This document shows, piece after piece, positions 1 through 9,603 of a stretch of 64,000 nucleotides of DNA. The stretch covers positions 677,919 through 741,918 of the forward strand of contig NZ_JBHTIK010000002.1 of NCBI RefSeq assembly GCF_042676985.1. The letters run 5' to 3'. The DNA is from Sphingosinicella xenopeptidilytica. Lineage in GTDB: Bacteria; Pseudomonadota; Alphaproteobacteria; Sphingomonadales; Sphingomonadaceae. Position 1 is the first letter of the stretch. The number at the start of each line of letters is the position of its first letter. The notes beneath the pieces were generated by a model. It searched no databases, was not told the origin of the DNA, and saw only the letters and a program-made list of their open reading frames with translations. Position numbers and translations under genes: made by a program.

Positions 1-1
1 G

Positions 2-1213
2 CCCGCGATCGCCAAGGAGAAGGACAAGAAGGAAGCGGGCCCCGAGCAGCGCAAGTTCAAGTTCTCCAAGAAGGCGCAGAAGGCGCTGGGCGAAGCGCAG
101 GCCGCGCAGCAGAAGGGCGACAACGACACCGCGCTCCTCAAGATCCGCGAAGCCGAAGCTCTCGCGGAGACGCCTGACGACAAGTACATGGCGAACGCGC
201 TCAAGATTAACGTTGCGCTTGCGAAGCAGGACAACGCGATGCTTGCAGAGGGGCTGCAGGGCTCGATCGACAGCGGCAGCTCGACCCCCGAGGAAAAGCT
301 GAAGTTCCAGCGCAGCCTCGCCGCGCTCGCGGTACAGAAGAACGACGTGCCGGGCGCGATCAAGGTCTATGAAGCGATGGCGGCCGAGCATCCGGGCGAT
401 GCCGATATCGTCGTTGGTCTCGGCGAGATGTATAACCGCGCCGGCCGCACACCGGAGGCGGTCGCCACGATCGACAAGGCGATCAAGGCGAAGCAGGCGG
501 CGGGCCAGCCCGTCGAGGAAGCCTGGTACAAGCGCGCGCTCGCGCTCGCCTACGACGGCAAGCTTGCGAACCAGGTGCTTCCGGCGTCGCTCGCGCTCGT
601 GCAGGCCTATCCGTCGCCGACGAACTGGCGCGACGTGCTGGTGATCTTCCGCGAAACGTCGGGTCTCGACGATCAGGGCAACCTCGATGTCATGCGCCTG
701 ATGCACGACACGAACTCGCTCACCGGCGAACGCGACTACTTCGAATATGCCGAAACCGCGGACAAGCGTGGTCTGGCGGGTGAAGCCAAGAGCATCATCG
801 ATGCCGGTGCGGCGAAGGGCGCGCTCTCGTCCAGCAAGCCGTACGTGAAGGAACTCGTCAACATCGTCACGCCGAAGGTGAAGAGCGACCGCGCCTCGCT
901 TCCGGGTCTCGAGAAGGAAGCGCGCGCCGACAAGACCGGCCGCATGGCGAAGGCCACGGCGGACGGTTACCTCGGCTACGGCGAGAACGCCAAGGCGGCG
1001 GAGCTGTACCGGCTGGCGCTCCAGAAGGGCGGCGTCGACACGGCCGAGGTCAACACCCGCATCGGCATCGCGCTCGCGCGCAGCGGCGACAAGGCCGGGG
1101 CAGAGTCGGTCTTCAATTCGGTGCAGGGCGGCAAGCGCGCCGACATCGCGAAGTTCTGGCTCGCGCACCTGAACAGCAAGGGTGGCACGCAGACGGCATC
1201 GACCGTGAACTGA
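2..1213 (+). CDS. TPR-rich protein, 5'-truncated by window edge
   Basis: The reading frame is open from the first bases of the window, so the ATG at 188 is internal and the real start lies upstream. About 403 residues are visible. They are mostly helical and Ala/Lys-rich, with repeated 34-residue-like helix pairs (for example residues about 105-160 and 310-390) typical of tetratricopeptide repeats. TPR proteins are scaffolds for protein-protein contacts, and nothing here points to a partner or a catalytic role. The visible part opens with a Lys/Glu-rich, probably flexible segment, and any signal peptide would be off the window. It stands alone, followed by a strong terminator and then modA. 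Family assignment is moderately sure; function is unknown. Confidence 0.75.
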   Translation, partial: PAIAKEKDKKEAGPEQRKFKFSKKAQKALGEAQAAQQKGDNDTALLKIREAEALAETPDDKYMANALKINVALAKQDNAMLAEGLQGSIDSGSSTPEEKLKFQRSLAALAVQKNDVPGAIKVYEAMAAEHPGDADIVVGLGEMYNRAGRTPEAVATIDKAIKAKQAAGQPVEEAWYKRALALAYDGKLANQVLPASLALVQAYPSPTNWRDVLVIFRETSGLDDQGNLDVMRLMHDTNSLTGERDYFEYAETADKRGLAGEAKSIIDAGAAKGALSSSKPYVKELVNIVTPKVKSDRASLPGLEKEARADKTGRMAKATADGYLGYGENAKAAELYRLALQKGGVDTAEVNTRIGIALARSGDKAGAESVFNSVQGGKRADIAKFWLAHLNSKGGTQTASTVN

Positions 1214-1233
1214 TCCACCTGCGGACAGCTTCG

Positions 1234-1268
1234 AAAAGGGCGGTGCCTCGGCTCCGCCCTTTTTGTTT
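1234..1268 (+). terminator. Rho-independent terminator after the TPR gene
   Basis: A perfect 10-bp stem, AAAAGGGCGG (1234-1243) with CCGCCCTTTT (1254-1263), encloses a 10-nt loop and runs into T-rich sequence. It begins 20 bp after the TGA of the TPR gene and separates it from modABC. Confidence 0.85.
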
Positions 1269-1308
1269 GCGGCAGCGGCCGGGGCTATATAAGCCGGAAT
1301 ACAGCAAA

Positions 1309-2076
1309 ATGATCCACGCAGCCCGCATCGTCTCCCTCGTCTTGCTCGCCCTGCTCGGCGCCCTCCCGGCACGCGCCGAAAGTCCCGCCCCCGTCGTCCT
1401 CGCCGCCGCCTCGCTGCAGGAAGCGCTGAGCGAGGCGGCGGATGCCTGGGCGAAGCAGCGCCACCCGCGCCCCGTGCTCTCGTTCGCCGGATCCTCGGCC
1501 CTCGCGCGGCAGATCGAGGCAGGCGCCCCCGCCGATCTCTTCATCTCGGCCGATGAGGAGTGGATGGACCATCTCGAACAGCGGAGCCTCTTTGCATCCG
1601 GCAGCCGCCGGGTTGTCGCGGGCAACCGGCTGGTCCTGATCGCGCCTTCGGATTCCTCCATCACGCTTAGGATCGCGAAGGGCTTCCCGCTCGCCCGCGC
1701 GCTCGGCACCGGGCGGCTGGCGATGGCCGATCCCGCCGGCGTTCCCGCCGGACGCTACGGCCGCGCTGCGCTCGAGTCGCTCGGTGTCTGGACCGCGGTC
1801 GAACCGCGCGTGGTGCGATCCGAGAACGTGCGGGCCGCGCTCGCGCTCGTCGAGCGCGGTGAGGCGCCGCTCGGCATCGTCTACGCGACGGATGCCGCCG
1901 CGTCGCGCAAGGTCCGCGTTGTCGGCGTGTTCCCGGCATCGAGCCATCCGCCGATCCGCTATCCCGCCGCACGGCTGAAGGCGGCGCAGGCGAAGGATAC
2001 CTCGGCATTCCTCGCGTTTCTCGGCTCGCGTCAGGCCCGGGCCATTTTCGTCCGGCACGGCTTTTCCACGCCCTGA
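1309..2076 (+). CDS. modA: Molybdate ABC transporter substrate-binding protein ModA
   Basis: Periplasmic protein that captures molybdate (or tungstate) and delivers it to ModBC. The predicted product is 255 aa, a usual ModA length. The frame is open back to 1243, but the ATG at 1309 is chosen because it starts a classical signal peptide (MIHAARIVSLVLLALLG, cleavage after ALPARA, about residue 23). The mature start carries the AAASLQEAL segment, and the SFAGSSALARQI and GAPADLFISAD blocks follow. These are the ModA signatures whose serines bind the oxyanion. It is first in a modABC operon: its TGA overlaps the modB ATG by one base. No molybdenum-cofactor riboswitch or ModE-like site was recognised upstream. 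Confidence 0.93.
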   Translation: MIHAARIVSLVLLALLGALPARAESPAPVVLAAASLQEALSEAADAWAKQRHPRPVLSFAGSSALARQIEAGAPADLFISADEEWMDHLEQRSLFASGSRRVVAGNRLVLIAPSDSSITLRIAKGFPLARALGTGRLAMADPAGVPAGRYGRAALESLGVWTAVEPRVVRSENVRAALALVERGEAPLGIVYATDAAASRKVRVVGVFPASSHPPIRYPAARLKAAQAKDTSAFLAFLGSRQARAIFVRHGFSTP

Positions 2077-2765
2077 TGCTCTCGCCTGCCGAGCTTGAGA
2101 TCCTGCTGCTGACGCTTAAGGTCGGTATCTCGGCCGTGCTGGTCACGCTGCCCATCGCCTTCGCGTTCGCATGGCTGCTCGCCCGCGCGACCTTCCCCGG
2201 CAAGGTGCTGCTCGACGGCCTCGTGCACTTGCCGCTCGTGCTCCCCCCGGTCGTCACCGGCTGGCTGCTGCTGCTTGCGTTCGGACGGAACGGCCCGGTC
2301 GGCGCATGGCTGGAGGACTGGTTCGGCATGACGGTGATGTTCCGCTGGACCGGTGCCGCCATCGCCGCAGCAGTGATGGCGCTGCCGCTGATGGTGCGGG
2401 CGCTGAGGCTCTCCATCGAGAACGTCGATCGCGGCCTCGAAAGCACCGCGCGCACGCTCGGTGCGAGCCGGGCGCGTGTGTTCTTCTCGGTCACGCTACC
2501 GCTGTCCATCCCCGGCGTACTTGTCGCCTCGGTGCTCGGCTTTGCGCGCTCGATCGGCGAGTTCGGCGCAACGATCACGTTCGTGTCGAACGTGCCGGGC
2601 CAGACGCAAACCCTGCCGCTCGCCATCTACAGTGCGCTCCAGCTTCCGGGCGGGGAGGGGCAGGTGCTGCGCCTCGCCGCCATCGCCATCGCGTTGTCGC
2701 TGGCGGCACTCGTCATCTCCGAAATCCTGGCGCGCCGTACCGCAAGGGGGCGCCATGTCCTTTGA
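2076..2765 (+). CDS. modB: Molybdate ABC transporter permease ModB
   Basis: Inner-membrane channel subunit of the molybdate importer, 229 aa. Hydrophobic segments fall near residues 10-35, 45-70, 92-110, 140-160 and 195-220. The cytoplasmic EAA-type loop that docks on the ATPase is visible around residues 116-135 (core LESTARTLGAS), followed by the TLPLSIPGVL segment usual in ModB/CysT-type permeases. Translation is probably coupled to modA (TGATG overlap) and to modC, which begins inside its last codons. Confidence 0.93.
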   Translation: MLSPAELEILLLTLKVGISAVLVTLPIAFAFAWLLARATFPGKVLLDGLVHLPLVLPPVVTGWLLLLAFGRNGPVGAWLEDWFGMTVMFRWTGAAIAAAVMALPLMVRALRLSIENVDRGLESTARTLGASRARVFFSVTLPLSIPGVLVASVLGFARSIGEFGATITFVSNVPGQTQTLPLAIYSALQLPGGEGQVLRLAAIAIALSLAALVISEILARRTARGRHVL

Positions 2766-3372
2766 TGTCGACGTCACGCGCCGCGTCGGCGAAACGCAAG
2801 TATCCGCCCGCTTTTCAGGAAGCGGGCTCGTTGTGCTCTTCGGTCCGTCAGGCGCGGGCAAGACATCGGTGCTCAACATGGTGGCCGGCCTGCTCACGCC
2901 CGAGCGCGGTCATGTCCTCATCGGCACGGAGACGCTGTTCGATGCCGCGGCCATCGACGTGCCGCCGGAGCGCCGTCGGCTGGGCTATGTGTTTCAGGAT
3001 TCCCGGCTTTTCCCGCACCTCCGGGTTCGCGAGAACCTGCTCTACGGCCACCGCCTCGCACGGCCGGAAGACCGCTGGATGGCCTACGACGACGCGGTTC
3101 GGCTGCTCGACATCGCGCACCTGCTCGATCGGTGGCCAAAGGGACTTTCGGGTGGCGAAGCGCGCCGTGTCGCCATCGGCCGCGCTCTGCTTTCGGGGCC
3201 GCGCGCGCTGCTGCTGGACGAACCTCTATCGTTTCTCGATCGGGCCCGCCGCGAGGAGGTGCTCCACGTCATCGAACGCATCCGCGACAGCCTCAAGCTG
3301 CCCATCCTTTACGTCACGCACGACGAGCGCGAGGTGGAGCGGCTGGCGACGCAGATCATCGAGATCGGTTGA
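2755..3372 (+). CDS. modC: Molybdate ABC transporter ATPase ModC, short form without MOP domain
   Basis: ATPase that powers molybdate uptake. The ATG at 2755 lies 11 bp inside modB and is preferred over the upstream-open frame because the protein then starts as ModC proteins do. All nucleotide-binding motifs are present: Walker A GPSGAGKT (30-37), Q-loop Gln81, signature LSGGE (131-135), Walker B LLLDEP (152-157) and switch His189. The product is only 205 aa. It stops just after the ATPase core and lacks the C-terminal molybdate-binding MOP/TOBE domain that brings Escherichia coli ModC to about 350 aa. The stop is clean and no downstream frame continues it, so this looks like a naturally short type rather than a frameshift. 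Feedback by molybdate binding to ModC would be missing. Confidence 0.9.
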   Translation: MSFDVDVTRRVGETQVSARFSGSGLVVLFGPSGAGKTSVLNMVAGLLTPERGHVLIGTETLFDAAAIDVPPERRRLGYVFQDSRLFPHLRVRENLLYGHRLARPEDRWMAYDDAVRLLDIAHLLDRWPKGLSGGEARRVAIGRALLSGPRALLLDEPLSFLDRARREEVLHVIERIRDSLKLPILYVTHDEREVERLATQIIEIG

Positions 3373-3437
3373 TGCCTGTTAAGAAGTTCTTTCCAATATG
3401 AAAGTAGATTGCGGCTGATTTCCAGGGGGAACTGGCC

Positions 3438-3860
3438 GTGACTTTTAAACTGTCGCTCGATCCGGGCGAAAAATTCGCCATCAACGGTGCCGTCATCGTC
3501 AATGGCGATCGGCACGCTGTGCTGACGGTCGATAATCAGGCCGGGGTGCTTCGCGACAGCGACGTTATTCGCGAGGACGAGGCACGCACGCCGGCGACCC
3601 GCCTGTATTTCGTCTGTATGCTGTCCTATCTCGATGCAGACGCGGCGGACAGCCACTATCCACGTTTCAGCGAGCATATGGATGCGTTCATGGAAGTGGT
3701 GGAAAACCCGCGTGTGCGTCTCATCTGCGCGCAGGTCAGCCTCGCGATGATGAACCGCGAATATTACCGCGCGCTTTCGGGCTGCCGCGAACTCATCGCG
3801 TATGAAACGCTGATCCTCGGCGACATCGACGTCGAGCAGCGGCTGGAGAGCCGGGCGTAA
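3438..3860 (+). CDS. flbT: Flagellar biosynthesis repressor FlbT
   Basis: FlbT family protein (140 aa), a post-transcriptional regulator that in Caulobacter binds flagellin mRNA and limits flagellin synthesis until the hook is complete. The GTG at 3438 is chosen because AGGGGGA (3424-3430) sits 7 bp upstream. The N-terminal beta-rich part (KLSLDPGEKFAINGAVIVNG) and the C-terminal helix with ALSGCRELIAYE are family-typical. FlbT is usually next to flaF and flagellin genes. Here it is flanked by modC and a peptidase gene, so it is an orphan. Confidence 0.88.
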   Translation: MTFKLSLDPGEKFAINGAVIVNGDRHAVLTVDNQAGVLRDSDVIREDEARTPATRLYFVCMLSYLDADAADSHYPRFSEHMDAFMEVVENPRVRLICAQVSLAMMNREYYRALSGCRELIAYETLILGDIDVEQRLESRA

Positions 3861-3964
3861 CGGGCACAAGCTCGGTCGGCCTCCGTCGACGCTTGTCATG
3901 CCGTCATGGAAAGCCTGCAGGCGAAGGCTTGGCAGGCCGGAGTGCGGCCTCTAGCGTCGCACCC

Positions 3965-5509
3965 ATGCCTATATACCGATTTCCCTTTCCGCTTCCGGCC
4001 CTTCTGTTGCTCGCAGCTTGCGCGACAGGCGCGCGCGACGTGCCCATCGTTACGCCCGAGGGCATAGCCGCGCACGTCACGGAACTTGCGTCAGACGCTT
4101 ATGAAGGCCGCGCGCCTGGAACCGCGGGCGAGGTGAAGACGCTTGCCTATATCGAAACGGCGTTTCGTGGTGCGGGACTACAGCCGGTTTCGCCGCGAAG
4201 CTATCGTTCACCCGTGCCCTTGCTGAAATCCGAGGGTACTACCGGCCGCATCTCGGCGGGATCCGTGTTCGTGGAAAACGGCGAGACTGCAGTGGTTCGG
4301 GCCCCGCTGACGGAGGCGAGTGCCGCCGCGAAGGGCGACATCGTGTTCGCCGGCTATGGCATCGTTCTTCCCGATCAGGGGCGCGACGACTTCGCCGGGC
4401 CTGATCTCAACGGCAAGATTGTGTTGGTTTTCGCGGGCCTTCCCGATGGAACCGTCGAACCGTCGGAGGCCATGCGCCAGGAATCTGCGCGTGCTGCAAA
4501 GCTGGAGAACGCCGCACGTGCCGGCGCGGCCGGAGCCATTCTCGTTTATGATGCGCCGCCGGAGGATGACGCCTGGCAGCGCGCGCGCACAGTTGCGGGG
4601 CGGGCCGAGTTGCAGATTGACGCGCCGGCAGCGGCGCAGCCTCTGCTTTATGCCGTCGTTGGCCGTGAAGCCGGAAGCGCTTTGGCGCGGGGCCTCGGCA
4701 CGGACCTCCCGGCACTGAAAGCCGAAGCTGCGATGGCGGGCTTCAGGCCGAGAACGCTCGGCTCCGGTGCGCTTTCCGCCGAAAACCGAGTCACGCGATT
4801 CACGTCATACAATCTGGCCGGCGTGCTCCGGGGGCGTAAGCACCCGAACGAATACATCGTCTATCTCGCCCACTGGGATCACCTCGGTCACTGCGGAACC
4901 GGTGTCGACACGATCTGCAACGGGGCGGTCGACAATGCGAGCGGCGTCGGCGGCCTCATCGAACTCGCAGAGGCGTTTGCGAAGGGCAGGCGTCCTGAAC
5001 GCTCCGTGCTGTTCCTCGCTACGACCGCCGAGGAAAGCGGACTGCTGGGTGGCAAGTACTTTGCGACGTCAGGCCCCGTCGATGCAGGGCGGATGGTCGC
5101 CGCGTTTGGCCTCGATACCATCGCCGCGAACGGCCCCTCTGATGATGTCGTCGTACTGGGGCAGGGGCTCACCAGTCTCGACGCACGGCTGGCTGAGGCT
5201 GCGAAGGCGCAGGGCCGCCGGATCATGGCGATGCCCGATGTCCAGAGTTTCTACGCGCGCTCCGACCATTTCGCCTTCGCTGAGGTTGGTGTTCCCGCTG
5301 TCATCGCAACGGGTATCTTTGCGGGCGGCGACTTTGGCGAATACATGGGCAAGCACTACCACCAGCCCTCGGACGCGGTAACGCTGCCAATCGATTATCG
5401 CGGTGCGGCCGCCGACATGAACCTCCTGCTCGGCGTTGGTCAGGGCCTTGCGAACAGCCGCGAATGGCCCACATGGACGAAATCGTCGCCATATCAGCGG
5501 CGACCGTAG
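3965..5509 (+). CDS. M28 family zinc metallopeptidase, lipoprotein
   Basis: Predicted exported aminopeptidase-like enzyme (514 aa). The ATG at 3965 gives a lipoprotein signal peptide with lipobox LAAC (Cys19), so it is probably anchored in the cell envelope; earlier in-frame starts would bury the signal. A PA-type insert lies around residues 115-250 (GKIVLVFAGLPDG). The co-catalytic zinc ligands of peptidase family M28 are all visible: His303 and Asp305 (AHWDHLG), Asp323 (VDNASG), Glu356/Glu357 (AEESGLLG), Asp384 (GLDTIA) and His464 or His466 (KHYHQPSD). Specificity cannot be told from sequence. It appears monocistronic, 62 bp before guaB. Confidence 0.88.
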   Translation: MPIYRFPFPLPALLLLAACATGARDVPIVTPEGIAAHVTELASDAYEGRAPGTAGEVKTLAYIETAFRGAGLQPVSPRSYRSPVPLLKSEGTTGRISAGSVFVENGETAVVRAPLTEASAAAKGDIVFAGYGIVLPDQGRDDFAGPDLNGKIVLVFAGLPDGTVEPSEAMRQESARAAKLENAARAGAAGAILVYDAPPEDDAWQRARTVAGRAELQIDAPAAAQPLLYAVVGREAGSALARGLGTDLPALKAEAAMAGFRPRTLGSGALSAENRVTRFTSYNLAGVLRGRKHPNEYIVYLAHWDHLGHCGTGVDTICNGAVDNASGVGGLIELAEAFAKGRRPERSVLFLATTAEESGLLGGKYFATSGPVDAGRMVAAFGLDTIAANGPSDDVVVLGQGLTSLDARLAEAAKAQGRRIMAMPDVQSFYARSDHFAFAEVGVPAVIATGIFAGGDFGEYMGKHYHQPSDAVTLPIDYRGAAADMNLLLGVGQGLANSREWPTWTKSSPYQRRP

Positions 5510-5571
5510 CAATTCCCGGAAACCGGTGGCATAAGCCCGCCACCTCGAAAATCGGCAACAAGGAAAACGGC

Positions 5572-7044
5572 ATGGACATCCGGCTCGGACTCACTTTCGA
5601 TGATGTCCTGCTGGTGCCCGGCGAGTCCGAGGTTCTGCCGAGCGAGACCGATCTCTCGACGCGCGTGACGCGTGAAATTTCCCTGAATGTTCCGATACTT
5701 TCCTCGGCGATGGACACGGTGACCGAGGCCGACATGGCGATCGTGATGGCGCAGGTCGGAGGGCTCGGCGTCTTGCATCGGAACCTCACGATCGAGGAGC
5801 AGGCGCAGGCCGTGCGTCAGGTGAAGCGCTTCGAATCGGGCATGGTGGTGAACCCGGTGACGATGCACGCGGACGAGACGCTCGGTGAAGCGCTCGACCT
5901 GATGAAGCGCCACCGGATCAGCGGCATCCCGGTTGTCGAGCGCAGCCCGAGCGGCCAGCCCGGCAAGCTCATCGGCATCGTCACCAACCGCGACGTCCGC
6001 TTCGCCGAACATCCCGAGCAGCCGATCAGCGAGCTGATGACGAAGGACAACCTCGCCACCGTCCGCCCCGGCGTGACGCACGAGGAGGCGCGGCGGCTTC
6101 TTCACCAACGCCGCATCGAGAAGCTGCTCGTGGTCGATGACGCCTATCGCTGCATCGGCCTCATCACCGTGAAGGACATCGAGAAGGCGGTGACATTCCC
6201 CACGGCGACCAAGGACGCCGCAGGCCGCCTTCGCGTCGCCGCGGCGACGACGACGGGCGACGCCGGTTTCGAGCGCACTGAGGCGCTCATCGATGCCGAG
6301 TGCGACCTCATCGTCGTGGACACGGCGCACGGCCATTCAGTGCGCGTCGCCGAGGCGGTGAGCCGCATCCGCAAGCTTTCGAATACCGTCCAGATCATCG
6401 CCGGCAACGTCGCGACGGCGGAAGCCACGCGCGCGCTGATCGACGCGGGCGCGGACGGCATCAAGGTCGGCATCGGTCCGGGCTCTATCTGCACCACGCG
6501 CGTCGTCGCGGGCGTCGGCGTGCCGCAGTTCACGGCTATTCAGGATGCCGCCGAGGAAGCCATGAAATCGGGTGTTCCGGTGATCGCGGACGGCGGTTTG
6601 CGCACTTCAGGCGACATCGCCAAGGCGATCGCTGGCGGCGCCTCCGCCGTCATGGTCGGCTCGCTGCTGGCAGGCACGCAGGAAGCGCCGGGCGAGACGT
6701 TCCTGTATCAGGGCCGCACCTACAAGGCGTATCGCGGCATGGGCTCGGTCGCGGCGATGGCGCGGGGCTCGGCGGACCGCTATTTCCAGCAGGATATCAA
6801 GGACCAGATGAAGCTGGTGCCCGAAGGTATCGAAGGTCAGGTGCCTTACAAGGGGCCGGCGAAGGATATCATCCACCAGCTCGCCGGCGGTCTCAAAGCA
6901 GCGATGGGTTATACGGGAGCGCGCACGATCGCGGACCTGCAGAAGCGCGCGCGTTTTGTGCGGATCACCAATGCGGGCCTGCGCGAAAGCCACGTCCACG
7001 ACGTGACGATCACGCGTGAGGCGCCCAATTACCCGACCCGGTAA
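5572..7044 (+). CDS. guaB: Inosine-5'-monophosphate dehydrogenase
   Basis: Catalyses NAD-dependent oxidation of IMP to XMP, the committed step of GMP synthesis in the cytoplasm. The product is 490 aa, the normal bacterial length. The ATG at 5572 is supported by AAGGAAA a few bases upstream and by the family-typical N-terminus (LTFDDVLLVPGESEVLPS). A pair of CBS domains is inserted at about residues 95-210. The catalytic cysteine is Cys307 in GPGSICTTR, and the flap region AYRGMGSVAAM is intact. The rRNA/tRNA methyltransferase gene starts 9 bp downstream, probably on the same transcript. Confidence 0.96.
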   Translation: MDIRLGLTFDDVLLVPGESEVLPSETDLSTRVTREISLNVPILSSAMDTVTEADMAIVMAQVGGLGVLHRNLTIEEQAQAVRQVKRFESGMVVNPVTMHADETLGEALDLMKRHRISGIPVVERSPSGQPGKLIGIVTNRDVRFAEHPEQPISELMTKDNLATVRPGVTHEEARRLLHQRRIEKLLVVDDAYRCIGLITVKDIEKAVTFPTATKDAAGRLRVAAATTTGDAGFERTEALIDAECDLIVVDTAHGHSVRVAEAVSRIRKLSNTVQIIAGNVATAEATRALIDAGADGIKVGIGPGSICTTRVVAGVGVPQFTAIQDAAEEAMKSGVPVIADGGLRTSGDIAKAIAGGASAVMVGSLLAGTQEAPGETFLYQGRTYKAYRGMGSVAAMARGSADRYFQQDIKDQMKLVPEGIEGQVPYKGPAKDIIHQLAGGLKAAMGYTGARTIADLQKRARFVRITNAGLRESHVHDVTITREAPNYPTR

Positions 7045-7053
7045 GGCAAGCCA

Positions 7054-8220
<1,167 letters not shown>

Positions 8221-8258
8221 AGCGGGCCTCTGGGGGAGTGACGTTGAGGGAAGTGTTC

Positions 8259-8759
8259 ATGCAGTCCAGAATCATGCTCGCCGGAATTGCTGTCGCCATC
8301 GCCACGGCGTCGAGCGTTGCGTATTGCAAGACAGCGGAGCCCAGCATCGCGCCGCTTTCTATGCAGCTGACGCGCAGCGGTGAAGCGCTCCTCAATGGTC
8401 ACAAGGCGCAGGCTGCGATCGATCAGTTCGAAACCGCGCTCGCCGTCGATCCCCGCAACACGCGCGCCTACATCGGTATTGCGCGCTCCTACGACCAGCT
8501 CGGTCTTCCTGGCCGCGCCGTGAAGTTTTACCGCGAAGCGCTCGCCATCGATCCCAACGATCTCACCGCGCTATCGGAGCAGGGCGAGGCGTACATGGCG
8601 CGTGGTGCCGTGGCGCTTGCGAAGGGCAATCTGGAGCGCATCCGCAAACTCTGCCAGAGCGAATGCCAGAATGCGGTGACGCTTGCGGCGACGATCGAGA
8701 AGGGGCCTCCGGCGACGGTAACGGCCGCCGCTGAGAAGCCCGCGCCCAAGATTAACTAA
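8259..8759 (+). CDS. Exported tetratricopeptide-repeat protein
   Basis: Small protein (166 aa). The ATG at 8259 is chosen over the in-frame GTG at 8238 and ATG at 8214 because GAGGGAAG lies 6-7 bp upstream and a signal peptide (MQSRIMLAGIAVAIATASSVAYC) begins exactly there. Two clear TPR units follow at about residues 37-105 (ALLNGHKAQAAIDQFETALA and the GLPGRAVKFYREALAIDPND type), then a Cys-containing tail and a Lys/Pro/Ala end. It is probably a periplasmic scaffold. Its 3' end overlaps the convergent rsmA by 8 bp, and no terminator was seen between them. Confidence 0.8.
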   Translation: MQSRIMLAGIAVAIATASSVAYCKTAEPSIAPLSMQLTRSGEALLNGHKAQAAIDQFETALAVDPRNTRAYIGIARSYDQLGLPGRAVKFYREALAIDPNDLTALSEQGEAYMARGAVALAKGNLERIRKLCQSECQNAVTLAATIEKGPPATVTAAAEKPAPKIN

Positions 8760-9603
8760 GCGCAGACCAGCAGCGCGCGAGCGCCACAAACTCACCAACC
8801 GAAAGCGTTTCCGCGCGCCGTGCGCCGTCGATGCCGCTTGCTGCAAGCGCTTCGAGCCCGCCGGGTAGTGCCTTAAGGCTGGCGCGGAGCATCTTGCGTC
8901 GCTGGCCAAACGCCGCCGCCGTCACCCGCTCCACGGCCTTTACCGGCACACCATCCGGCGCGTCGGACGGGACGATGTGGACCACTGCAGAATCCACCTT
9001 GGGCGGTGGAATGAACGCGCGCGGCGGCAGCGATAACGCGATGCGCGGCCGCGAACGCCACTGCGCGAGGACCGACAGACGTCCGTAGGCGTTTGTGTCC
9101 GGCGCTGCGATGATGCGCTCGGCGACCTCTTTCTGGAACATCAGGCTGAGGCTCAGCCACCACGGCGGCCACGGATCGACAGTAAGCCAGCGCACGAGAA
9201 GCGCGGTCCCGACGTTGTAAGGCAGGTTCGCGACAATGTGGGCCGGGCCGGCGAGCACTGCAGGCTCGTCGACCCGCATGGCGTCGCTTTCGATAACGGT
9301 AAGACGCCCCTCTGCCGCTTCGCCGAGTTCGGCAAGCGCGGGGAGGCAGCGGTTGTCCATTTCCACCGCTGTTACGTCGGCGCCAGCGCGCAGCAGCGCT
9401 CGTGTCAGCCCGCCGGGGCCCGGTCCCACCTCATAGATACGTGCGCCGGAAAGCGGCCCTGGAACCCGCGCAATCTTGTCGAGAAGATTGGAATCGAAGA
9501 GGAAATTCTGGCCGAACGCCTTTTTTGCCGTGAGGCCGTGCCTCGAGATCACCTCGCGCAGCGGCGGCAGTGCGGCGAGGCCGGGCGGCAGGGTGTCAGT
9601 CAA
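8752..9603 (-). CDS. rsmA: 16S rRNA dimethyladenosine transferase RsmA (KsgA)
   Basis: Dimethylates two adjacent adenines near the 3' end of 16S rRNA (A1518 and A1519 in E. coli numbering) late in 30S assembly. The product is 283 aa. The N-terminal KKAFGQNFLFDSNLLDKI block is diagnostic. The SAM-binding motif EVGPGPGGLT is at 58-67, and the catalytic NLPYN motif is at 126-130. Its start overlaps the end of pdxA by 8 bp, so it is the distal gene of a surA-pdxA-rsmA operon, an order conserved in many Proteobacteria. Confidence 0.95.
   Translation of the reverse strand: MTDTLPPGLAALPPLREVISRHGLTAKKAFGQNFLFDSNLLDKIARVPGPLSGARIYEVGPGPGGLTRALLRAGADVTAVEMDNRCLPALAELGEAAEGRLTVIESDAMRVDEPAVLAGPAHIVANLPYNVGTALLVRWLTVDPWPPWWLSLSLMFQKEVAERIIAAPDTNAYGRLSVLAQWRSRPRIALSLPPRAFIPPPKVDSAVVHIVPSDAPDGVPVKAVERVTAAAFGQRRKMLRASLKALPGGLEALAASGIDGARRAETLSVGEFVALARCWSALS

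Noticed and set aside
1264..1308. Molybdenum-cofactor riboswitch before modA
   Set aside because: Only about 45 bp between terminator and ATG, too short for that riboswitch, and no motif seen.
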